From NCBI GenBank assembly GCA_945869935.1, contig CAMBSA010000008.1, positions 1 to 12,521 on the forward strand: a DNA stretch of 12,521 nucleotides. The letters are read 5' to 3'. Position numbers and translations under genes: made by a program. Shown here in pieces: positions 7,014 to 12,521 of the stretch (position 1 is its first letter; each line of letters opens with the position of its first letter). Under the pieces are notes generated by a model. The model searched no databases and was not told the DNA's origin. It worked only from the letters and a program-made list of their open reading frames with translations. Source of the DNA: Bordetella parapertussis. GTDB lineage: Bacteria > Pseudomonadota > Gammaproteobacteria > Burkholderiales > SG8-39.

Positions 7014-8077
7014 ACTTGGTCGGCAACAAGCGCCTTCTGGTGACCGGTGGCACCGGCTCGATGGGCCAGACCTTCGTGCGCCGGGTGCTTTCCGGCGAAC
7101 TGGGGGTGCCGAAGAAGGTGGTCGTGTTCTCGCGCGACGAGGCCAAGCAGCACGACATGCGCATGCGCTATCTCAACCGGTCGGTGACCACCGACGAGGT
7201 GATATTCCGCAATTTCATGAACGTGCTCGAGTTCCGTATAGGCGACGTGCGCGACTACGGTGCAGTGTGCTCGGCAGTACGCGATGCCGACATCGTGGTC
7301 AATGCCGCTGCGCTCAAGCAGGTGCCGACCTGCGAATACTTCCCGCAAGAGGCCATCGCCACCAATTGCGAAGGTCCGGCCAATATCGTGCGGGCAATCC
7401 GTGAGCATGGCTATCCCGTGCAGACCGTGGTGGGGATCAGCACCGACAAGGCGTGCAAGCCGGTAAATGTCATGGGCATGACCAAGGCTTTGCAGGAGCG
7501 CATTTTCGTCTCCGCCAATGTGCTCACCCCCGGTACCCGATTCATCTGCGTGCGCTACGGCAACGTGCTCGCTTCGCGCGGCTCTGTGATCCCGCTGTTC
7601 ATCGACCAGATCAGGGGCGGCGGGCCACTGACCATTACCGTGCCCGGCATGACGCGGTTTCTCCTCACGCTCGGCCAGGCCGTGGACACGGTATTCGCCG
7701 CCCTCAAGGGCGCCCGGGCGGGGGAGACCTATATCCCGAAGGCGCCTTCCGCGACCGTTTCGGGAATCGCCCGGGCGCTGATCGGCAGGCGCAGGATCGA
7801 GACGCGGATTGTGGGGGTCCGCCCAGGCGAGAAGATGCACGAAATCCTGGTATCCGAGGAGGAAGCAAACCACTGCATCGCCCGAGGCACCCATTACGTC
7901 ATACAGCCGATGCTTCCGGAGCTGCGCGCGCGGCGGGACGCGCGACTCGCACTCGAACGCGAGTACAGCTCCGCGCACCATGTGCTGAACGCGCGTGACA
8001 CCGCGGCGCTGCTCCGCCGCCACGGGTTGATGCCCGAACAGCTTGACGCCGCTGGCGGCGGCGAACTGGTCCGCTGA
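7010..8077 (+). CDS. UDP-GlcNAc 4,6-dehydratase/5-epimerase, CapE/WbjB/FnlA-WbvB type
   Basis: The product has 355 residues and belongs to the soluble short branch of polysaccharide biosynthesis dehydratases. It converts UDP-GlcNAc to a UDP-2-acetamido-2,6-dideoxy-4-keto-L-hexose. Visible motifs are TGGTGSMG (residues 12-19), FSRDEAKQHDM, GDVRDY, NAAALKQVPTCEYFP, STDK at 144-147 (the catalytic Asp/Lys pair) and NVMGMTK, where Met155 stands in the place of the usual SDR tyrosine with K159 retained. That Met substitution is typical of the 5-inverting CapE/WbjB/FnlA branch and differs from the Tyr of FlaA1/PseB. RPGEKMHEIL is the conserved C-terminal motif. The frame stays open far upstream inside the reductase gene, but the fold begins at the ATG at 7010, which overlaps the reductase stop as ATGA with a GAGG 10 bases before. 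It is the first enzyme of the cassette. Confidence 0.9.
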   Translation: MNLVGNKRLLVTGGTGSMGQTFVRRVLSGELGVPKKVVVFSRDEAKQHDMRMRYLNRSVTTDEVIFRNFMNVLEFRIGDVRDYGAVCSAVRDADIVVNAAALKQVPTCEYFPQEAIATNCEGPANIVRAIREHGYPVQTVVGISTDKACKPVNVMGMTKALQERIFVSANVLTPGTRFICVRYGNVLASRGSVIPLFIDQIRGGGPLTITVPGMTRFLLTLGQAVDTVFAALKGARAGETYIPKAPSATVSGIARALIGRRRIETRIVGVRPGEKMHEILVSEEEANHCIARGTHYVIQPMLPELRARRDARLALEREYSSAHHVLNARDTAALLRRHGLMPEQLDAAGGGELVR

Positions 8078-8086
8078 CACGCCGCC

Positions 8087-9217
8087 ATGCCGCTCAAAGT
8101 CGCCACCATCGTCGGCACCCGCCCGGAGATCATCAAGCTCAGCTGTGTGATTCCCGCGCTGGACCAGGCGTTCCGCCATTTGCTGATCCACACCGGCCAG
8201 AACCATGATTACGAACTGAACCAGATATTTTTCGACGGACTGGGCATCCGCAAGCCGGATCATTTCCTCCAGGCGGCTGGCGCCACGCCGATGGAAACCG
8301 TTGCGAACGTGCTGGTGAAGGTCGACGCCGTCCTCGCCCGGCAAAAGCCGGACGCCGTGTTGCTGCTGGGCGACACCAATAGCTGCCTTGCGGTTATCGC
8401 GGCCAAGCGGCGGAAGATTCCCGTGTTCCACATGGAGGCAGGCAACCGCTGCTTCGACGAACGGGTACCCGAGGAGATCAACCGCCGGATCATCGATCAC
8501 GCCAGTGACATCAACCTCGTTTATTCGGAGCATGCGCGCCGCTACCTCATCGCCGAGGGGACCAGTCCGGAAACGATCATCAAGACCGGCTCGCCGATGA
8601 AGCAGGTGCTCGCCGCGCAGAAGCGGCGCATTGCGGCCTCGCGCGCGCTGAAGCAGCACGCCCTAAAGCCGCGGCGCTATTTCGTCGCCAGCGCGCACCG
8701 GGAGGAGAACGTGGATGATCCGTCGCGGCTGAAACTCCTGCTTGCGGCGCTCGATGCCGTTGCCAGGCGTTGGCGGCTTCCGATTCTCATCTCGACACAT
8801 CCGCGCACGCGGAAGAAAATTGACGTGATGGGGCGCCGCAAGTCCGATCGCCTGATCCGCTTCCTTAAGCCGCTGTCGTTCGCCGACTACATCATGCTGC
8901 AGACGCAATCGGCGTGCGTGCTCTCCGACAGTGGCACCCTTACTGAAGAGGCCTCTATCCTGGGATTCCCGGGGGCGATGATGCGCGATGCGCATGAGCG
9001 GCCCGAGGGCATGGACGAGGCGGCGGTCGTCATGTGCGGGATCGACCCCGAACGCGTGGTCGACGGGGTCGCTGCAATGATGGAACGCCGCGGGGGCGCG
9101 GCGCGGCCGGTGCCGATCGTGCCCGACTACGATGTGGACGACGTCGCGCTGAAGGTCGTGAACGCCATACAGAGCTACACGGACTATGTCGACCGCGTGG
9201 TCTGGCGCAAGCGCTGA
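8087..9217 (+). CDS. Non-hydrolysing UDP-HexNAc 2-epimerase, WbjD/CapG/FnlC-WbvD type
   Basis: This 376-residue enzyme has the full GT-B-like fold of WecB-family UDP-GlcNAc 2-epimerases: VGTRPEIIK (residues 9-17), GDTNS with Asp96, HMEAGNRCFDERVPEEINR from His115 including Glu117 and Glu129/130, SAHREEN with His204, and SDSGTLTEE with Asp281. These match the catalytic residues known in WecB. The phrase HMEAGNRCFDERVPEE, rather than WecB's HVEAGLRTGD-like form, belongs to the subfamily that epimerises C2 of UDP-6-deoxy-L-HexNAc. With the two genes before it, it would give UDP-L-QuiNAc (or UDP-L-FucNAc if the reductase is also a 3-epimerase). It starts 9 bases after the dehydratase stop with only a weak ribosome-binding site, so it probably relies on the upstream genes' translation. 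Its end overlaps the next glycosyltransferase by 32 bases. Confidence 0.92.
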   Translation: MPLKVATIVGTRPEIIKLSCVIPALDQAFRHLLIHTGQNHDYELNQIFFDGLGIRKPDHFLQAAGATPMETVANVLVKVDAVLARQKPDAVLLLGDTNSCLAVIAAKRRKIPVFHMEAGNRCFDERVPEEINRRIIDHASDINLVYSEHARRYLIAEGTSPETIIKTGSPMKQVLAAQKRRIAASRALKQHALKPRRYFVASAHREENVDDPSRLKLLLAALDAVARRWRLPILISTHPRTRKKIDVMGRRKSDRLIRFLKPLSFADYIMLQTQSACVLSDSGTLTEEASILGFPGAMMRDAHERPEGMDEAAVVMCGIDPERVVDGVAAMMERRGGAARPVPIVPDYDVDDVALKVVNAIQSYTDYVDRVVWRKR

Positions 9218-10070
9218 AGTCCCGGTCTCGGCAATCATCCCCTGCTTTCAGGCGCATGCCACCCTGGCGCGGGCGGTGGCGTCCGTGGCGCAGCAGTCGG
9301 CGCGCGCGCTAGAGGTCATCGTCGTCGACGACGCAAGCGGCGAGGAGACCTCATCGGTCTTGCGCGATTTGCAGCGGCAGTATGGTGCGGACTGGTTCCG
9401 AATTATCAGATTGGAGCGCAATCAGGGGCCCGCCACGGCCCGCAACACCGGTTGGGCGGCGGCGCGCGGCCAGTACGTGGCTTTTCTCGATGCCGACGAT
9501 TCATGGCACCCGCGAAAACTCGAGGTGCAGTGCCGCGTCATGCGGGAGCATCCCGACATCGCGCTCTCGGCGCACCGGCACGTGTTTGATGCCGTTGCCG
9601 ACCTGCCGCCAGAAGCAACGCCCCCGCGGTTGAAGGCTATCTCCGCCCGGGCGCTGCTATGGCGCAATCGGTTCGTCACCCCTTCGGCAATGATCCGGAG
9701 GGAGATCGGGATGCGCTTCCGTCCGGATCGGCGCCACATGGAAGATCACCTGCTCTGGATGCAGCTGGCCTATGCCGGCCACCGCATCGTCGTGATCGAG
9801 CTTGCGCTCGCGACCCTGCACAAGCCCGCGTTCGGCGCCTCAGGGCAAAGCGCGGAACTGCTCGCCATGCAGCGTGCCGATCTGGAGAACTACCGGTTGT
9901 TGTTCAGCGACGGCCGGATCGGCGTGCCAATGCTGGCACTGCTTTCAGCTTGGTCGCTGGCGAAGTTCCTGCGTCGGTTGCTGATCGTCGCCATGCGCCG
10001 CGCTCGCGGCACCGATCCAGGAGGTCTTGACGAACAGGATTCTGGGCATCGCCAGCCCGATTCTAAGTAG
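9186..10070 (+). CDS. Glycosyltransferase family 2
   Basis: The 294-residue protein is a GT2 enzyme with VSAIIPCFQAHATLARAVASV as the first strand and helix, VVDDAS (Asp48/Asp49) for nucleotide binding, NQGPATARNTGW, FLDADDSWHP with the metal-binding DADD at 102-105, and MEDHLLW, where the Glu/Asp pair is the expected catalytic region. A hydrophobic stretch near residues 255-275 followed by Arg-rich residues could anchor the enzyme at the membrane. The ATG at 9186 is the only ordinary start before the fold and makes a 32-base overlap with the 2-epimerase, longer than the 4-base overlaps elsewhere. Because it sits directly after the L-sugar cassette, it is a candidate for transferring that L-sugar, but this is only positional reasoning. 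The last 20 residues (Asp/Gln rich) run into the start of the next gene. Confidence 0.87.
   Translation: MSTAWSGASAEVPVSAIIPCFQAHATLARAVASVAQQSARALEVIVVDDASGEETSSVLRDLQRQYGADWFRIIRLERNQGPATARNTGWAAARGQYVAFLDADDSWHPRKLEVQCRVMREHPDIALSAHRHVFDAVADLPPEATPPRLKAISARALLWRNRFVTPSAMIRREIGMRFRPDRRHMEDHLLWMQLAYAGHRIVVIELALATLHKPAFGASGQSAELLAMQRADLENYRLLFSDGRIGVPMLALLSAWSLAKFLRRLLIVAMRRARGTDPGGLDEQDSGHRQPDSK
10019..10024 (+). promoter_or_regulatory. Perfect Shine-Dalgarno AGGAGG very close to a TTG start
   Basis: AGGAGG is a full anti-16S match and lies only 2 bases before the TTG at 10027, tighter than the usual 5-9 bases. It lies within the end of the preceding glycosyltransferase gene. It still supports initiation here, because no ATG or GTG occurs in this frame between the stop at 9982-9984 and the fold. 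Confidence 0.5.
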
Positions 10071-10875
10071 AATTCCGCAGCCGCCCCATTCCAAGGCCAC
10101 GCCCATTCCCTCGACCGAGCCAGCCCGCGCGCGGATCTCCGCCGTCGTCATCACGCTGAATGCGGCCGGGCAGCTCGCCGAGTGCCTCGCCAGCGTTGCC
10201 TTCGCTGACGAGATCCTGGTGGTGGACTCGGGCAGCACCGACGGCACGCGCGAGCTGGCCGAGAAGTACGGCGCCCGGGTGGTCACGCAGGACTGGCTCG
10301 GATTTGGCCGCCAGAAGCAATTCGCCACCGACCAGGCCGCGAACGACTGGGTGCTGTCCCTGGACGCGGATGAGCGGGTGTCGCCACAGCTGGCGGCGTG
10401 CCTGGTGCGCGCGCTGCAATCGCCCTCGGCCTCGGTGTATCGCATGCCGCGCTGCAACCGCTTCCTGGGCCGCTGGCTGCGCCACGGCGAGGGCTACCCG
10501 GATTGGAGCGCGCGGCTGTACGACCGCAACAAGGCGCGCTGGAGCGACGACATCGTGCACGAGAAGCTGCTGTTCGCTTCGACGCCCGGGACGCTGGAAG
10601 GCGACCTGCTGCATGAATCGGCGGAAGATCTCGGCGTGTACATGGCCAAGCAGAACCGCTACACCGCGCTCGCGGCGGCGGCGTTGCACGAGCAGGGGCG
10701 CACCTCGGGAGCGGTGGAGCTGGTGCTCTCGCCGCTCGTTCGTTTCATCAAGTTCTACTTCCTGCGCCTCGGCTTCCTGGACGGCATCCCCGGACTGGTG
10801 CACATCGCCGTCGGCTGCATGAACAGCTTCATGAAATACGCCAAGCTGGCGGAGCTGGGAAAATCCCGTCCATGA
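10027..10875 (+). CDS. WaaE/KdtX-like family 2 glycosyltransferase (LPS core type)
   Basis: The 282-residue product matches the WaaE/KdtX type of GT2, known for adding glucose to the first heptose of the LPS inner core. Motifs are ISAVVITLN (from residue 37), ADEILVVDSGSTDGT (DSGSTD at 67-72), DWLGFGRQKQFA, DWVLSLDADE (DADE at 113-116), GEGYPDWSARLY and a C-terminal region with FIKFYFLRLGFLDGIPGLV, typical of the family and probably a membrane-associated helix. Family members are about 250 residues and begin almost at the first strand; here 36 extra Pro/Ser/Arg-containing residues precede it. No ATG or GTG exists between the TTG at 10027 and the fold, so either the extension is real or a rarer start is used. 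The gene overlaps the previous one by 44 bases and ends in ATGA. Assignment to core rather than O-antigen synthesis is inferred from the family. Confidence 0.85.
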   Translation: MTNRILGIASPILSRIPQPPHSKATPIPSTEPARARISAVVITLNAAGQLAECLASVAFADEILVVDSGSTDGTRELAEKYGARVVTQDWLGFGRQKQFATDQAANDWVLSLDADERVSPQLAACLVRALQSPSASVYRMPRCNRFLGRWLRHGEGYPDWSARLYDRNKARWSDDIVHEKLLFASTPGTLEGDLLHESAEDLGVYMAKQNRYTALAAAALHEQGRTSGAVELVLSPLVRFIKFYFLRLGFLDGIPGLVHIAVGCMNSFMKYAKLAELGKSRP

Positions 10876-11840
10876 AAGTGTTCGTCACCGGCGCCGCCGG
10901 CTTCATCGGCATGCACTGCGCGCAGCGCCTGCTCGCGCGCGGCGACACCGTCGTCGGCGTCGACAACCTGTCGGACTACTACTCCGTGGACCTGAAGAAA
11001 GCGCGGCTGAAGCAGCTCGAGCCCGCGCCGGGCTTCCGCTTCCTGGAACTGGACATCGCCGCGCCCACGGCGCTGGAGCGCGTGTTCGAGGAGACCCGGC
11101 CCGATGCGGTGCTGCACCTCGCGGCCCAGCCCGGCGTGCGCCATTCGCTGAATCACCCCGAGCCCTACTTCCAGACCAACCTCGTCGGCTTCGGCCGCCT
11201 GCTGGAAGCCTGCCGGCACCACAAGCCGAAGCACCTCGTCTTCGCTTCCAGTTCCAGCGTCTACGGGTCCAACCAGAAAATGCCCTGGTCGGAATCCGAC
11301 AACGTGGACCACCCGGTGAGCCTGTATGCGGCCACCAAGAAGTCCAACGAGTTGCTGGCGCACGCCTACTGCCACCTGTACGGCGTGCCGATGACCGGGC
11401 TGCGCTTTTTCACCGTCTACGGCCCCTGGGGCAGGCCCGACATGTCACCGATGCTTTTCGCCAAAGCCATCCTCGAGGGCAGGCCCATCCAGGTCTTCAA
11501 CCACGGCGACATGGAGCGCGACTTCACCTACATCGACGACATCGCCGAAGGCTGCGTGCGCGTGCTGGATGCGCCCTCCGGCTCCGCCCCGCCCTACCGC
11601 ATCTTCAACATCGGCAACCACCAGCCGGTGCGGCTCACTCATTACATCGAAGCGATGGAGAAGGCGCTCGGCCGCAAGGCCGTGCTGGAGATGAAGCCCA
11701 TGCAGCCCGGCGACGTCAAAGGCACCTACGCCGATACCGCCGCGCTGCAGGCTGCGACCGGCTTCGCCCCGGCCACACCCCTCGACGCGGGCCTGGCGAA
11801 GTTCGCCGCCTGGTACAAGGACTATCACCGTCATGGCTGA
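10872..11840 (+). CDS. UDP-glucuronate 4-epimerase (NAD-dependent SDR)
   Basis: The 322-residue protein has the features of UDP-glucuronate 4-epimerases (LspL/Cap1J/WbnF group), which interconvert UDP-GlcA and UDP-galacturonate in the cytoplasm. It opens with VTGAAGFIG (residues 5-13), then VGVDNLSDYYSVDLKKARL, HLAAQPGVRHSLNHP, SSSSVYG, and the catalytic pair Y152/K156 in YAATKKSNELLAHAY. LRFFTVYGPWGRPDMSPMLF is the most diagnostic segment and separates this group from GalE. RDFTYIDDIAEG and FNIGNHQPV complete the fold. The length is normal (usually 320-340). ATG 10872 overlaps the previous stop as ATGA. UDP-galacturonate may feed a core or O-antigen residue; the UDP-glucose dehydrogenase needed upstream in the pathway is not in this window. 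Nearly all codons end in G or C, more so than in most genes upstream. Confidence 0.9.
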   Translation: MKVFVTGAAGFIGMHCAQRLLARGDTVVGVDNLSDYYSVDLKKARLKQLEPAPGFRFLELDIAAPTALERVFEETRPDAVLHLAAQPGVRHSLNHPEPYFQTNLVGFGRLLEACRHHKPKHLVFASSSSVYGSNQKMPWSESDNVDHPVSLYAATKKSNELLAHAYCHLYGVPMTGLRFFTVYGPWGRPDMSPMLFAKAILEGRPIQVFNHGDMERDFTYIDDIAEGCVRVLDAPSGSAPPYRIFNIGNHQPVRLTHYIEAMEKALGRKAVLEMKPMQPGDVKGTYADTAALQAATGFAPATPLDAGLAKFAAWYKDYHRHG

Positions 11841-12450
11841 GCAGAAACTGCCCTCCTCCTCCGAGATCGTCACCTTCCACGACCGCTGCCTCGCCGTTCC
11901 CGGCTGGGCGAAAGGCGGCGCGCAGAAATTCCCCGCCGGCATCTGGAACGCCATCGAGGACAACCACCGCTGCAACTGCCTGCTGTGGGACGAGGAGGAC
12001 CTCGCGCGCCGCAAGAGCGTCCCGGATGCCGAGATCGCGAAGAACAAGCGCGCCATCGACGGTTTCAACCAGAAACGCAACGACGCCATCGAGCGCATCG
12101 ACGAGCAACTGCTGGCGGTGCTGGATGCCGTGACGCGCATGCCGCGGGCGCGGCTGAATTCCGAAACCGCCGGCGCGATGACGGACCGGCTGTCGATCCT
12201 TTCCCTGAAGTGCTTCCACATGCGGCTGCAGACGCTGCGCGCCGATGTGACGGAGACGCATGTCCAGGAATGCGCGGCCAAGCTGGCGCGGTTGACGGAA
12301 CAAAGGGAGGACCTGGCGGCTTGCCTGGGACGACTCCTGGCGGAGGCCTCGCGCGGCGAGGCCTACTTCAAGGTCTACCGTCAGTTCAAGATGTACAACG
12401 ACCCGAAGCTGAACCCGGCGGTGTATGGGGAGCAAAGCGGCGAGAAATAG
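11833..12450 (+). CDS. DUF4254-like conserved protein of unknown function
   Basis: This 205-residue protein resembles DUF4254 proteins, which are found next to glycosyltransferase genes in proteobacterial LPS loci; no activity is known to me. The most family-like part is NAIEDNHRCNCLLWDEEDLARR followed by KRAIDGFNQKRNDAIERIDEQLL, a charged helical region rich in Glu, Asp, Arg and Asn. The rest is predicted by eye to be almost all helix, with a KCFHMRLQTLRAD segment and a long amphipathic helix from TEQREDLAACLGRLLAE that might form a coiled coil. There is no signal peptide or membrane span, so it should be cytoplasmic. The ATG at 11833 overlaps the epimerase stop by 8 bases, with AAGGA 11 bases upstream. 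It is the last gene of the run, and its stop is followed directly by repeat-like sequence. The family name is from memory of its motif; the coding call itself is firm. Confidence 0.75.
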   Translation: MAEQKLPSSSEIVTFHDRCLAVPGWAKGGAQKFPAGIWNAIEDNHRCNCLLWDEEDLARRKSVPDAEIAKNKRAIDGFNQKRNDAIERIDEQLLAVLDAVTRMPRARLNSETAGAMTDRLSILSLKCFHMRLQTLRADVTETHVQECAAKLARLTEQREDLAACLGRLLAEASRGEAYFKVYRQFKMYNDPKLNPAVYGEQSGEK

Positions 12451-12452
12451 GC

Positions 12453-12477
12453 GGAAACAGGGACAGACCACGCTTCC
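12453..12477 (+). repeat. Short dispersed-repeat-like element (gggacagaccacg core)
   Basis: A 25-base unit starts 2 bases after the last stop. It has near-inverted ends, GGAAAC at 12453-12458 and GCTTCC at 12472-12477 (five of six positions complementary), around a core AGGGACAGACCACG. From memory, the core GGGACAGACCACG, often followed by TTTTCC, recurs between genes in many beta- and gammaproteobacterial genomes, sometimes near IS200-like (RAYT) transposases. Only one copy is in this window, so its repeat nature rests on that recollection. Confidence 0.4.
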
Positions 12478-12487
12478 CCCTGTATGT

Positions 12488-12504
12488 AACCGATCGGCGG
12501 TTTT
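12488..12504 (+). terminator. Weak candidate intrinsic terminator
   Basis: AACCG (12488-12492) can pair with CGGTT (12498-12502) across a five-base loop, and the right arm runs into four Ts (12501-12504). The stem is short, so termination would be inefficient. Its place just after the last gene of the run is the main reason to list it. A perfect 10-base palindrome, ACTTCGAAGT, follows at 12506-12515. Confidence 0.25.
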
Positions 12505-12521
12505 AACTTCGAAGTGCGACG

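Noticed and set aside
6704..8659. 651-residue open frame on the - strand
   Set aside because: It lies antisense to the reductase, dehydratase and 2-epimerase, all with intact family motifs. Long antisense frames are common in GC-rich coding DNA, and its translation is His/Arg/Asp-rich with no recognisable domain.
10027..10066. TTGACG as a possible -35 promoter box before the WaaE-like gene
   Set aside because: No -10-like hexamer occurs at 16-18 bases; the nearest candidate, TTCTAA at 10061, is 28 bases away.
10060..10073. Small inverted repeat ATTCT-AAGT-AGAAT at the end of the GT2 gene
   Set aside because: A 5-base AT-rich stem with no T run, inside coding sequence of both overlapping genes; too weak for a terminator.
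11985..12506. 173-residue + strand frame running past the last gene
   Set aside because: Out-of-frame shadow of the DUF4254-like gene; its end translates the intergenic repeat-like sequence.
1..12521. tRNA, rRNA, CRISPR array, riboswitch or complete insertion sequence
   Set aside because: None seen. The window is almost entirely coding, and there is no transposase gene, no regularly spaced repeat and no intergenic gap over 71 bases.

Overview
The window is about 12.5 kb of GC-rich DNA packed with genes that all read on the + strand. It is the interior and right-hand part of a bacterial surface-polysaccharide locus (O-antigen, capsule or exopolysaccharide). The family mix is NAD(P)-dependent sugar-nucleotide enzymes, GT2 and GT4 glycosyltransferases, a hexapeptide acyltransferase, a WaaE-like glycosyltransferase and a DUF4254-like protein. 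With the high GC and G/C-ending codons, this suggests a Gram-negative proteobacterium, most likely beta or gamma. That placement is inference; no rRNA or other marker gene is present.

Layout. Positions 1-456 hold the C-terminal end of an SDR epimerase/dehydratase. Next come a Gfo/Idh/MocA oxidoreductase (464-1426), a polysialyltransferase-family protein that appears to start at a CTG codon (1423-2541), a WbbJ-like acyltransferase (2538-3176), a second SDR epimerase (3173-4039), a GT4 glycosyltransferase (4036-5250) and a GT2 glycosyltransferase (5247-6146). A three-gene UDP-GlcNAc-to-L-sugar cassette follows: RmlD-like reductase (6150-7013), 4,6-dehydratase/5-epimerase (7010-8077) and 2-epimerase (8087-9217). 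After it come another GT2 (9186-10070), a WaaE-like GT2 (10027-10875), a UDP-glucuronate 4-epimerase (10872-11840) and a DUF4254-like protein (11833-12450). The last 71 bases carry a short sequence resembling a dispersed repeat and a weak terminator-like hairpin.

The genes look like one transcription and translation unit. Seven of the thirteen junctions are exact 4-base NTGA overlaps, the others overlap or lie within 9 bases, and no internal promoter or terminator stands out. The cassette should supply UDP-L-QuiNAc or a related 2-acetamido-2,6-dideoxy-L-hexose, and the 4-epimerase should supply UDP-galacturonate. The glycosyltransferases would assemble these and other sugars on a lipid carrier or on LPS core, and the acyltransferase would decorate the product. 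No flippase, polymerase, ABC exporter or sialic-acid synthesis gene is in view, so export and the identity of some sugars cannot be settled here.

The most interesting points are the non-canonical CTG start that restores the conserved N-terminus of the polysialyltransferase-like protein, that protein's occurrence without sialate genes in the window, the reductase without a cupin domain that points to L-QuiNAc rather than L-FucNAc, and a possible module boundary near 10.03-10.13 kb. Nothing here clearly amounts to an undescribed system; it reads as a new combination of known glycan-assembly families.
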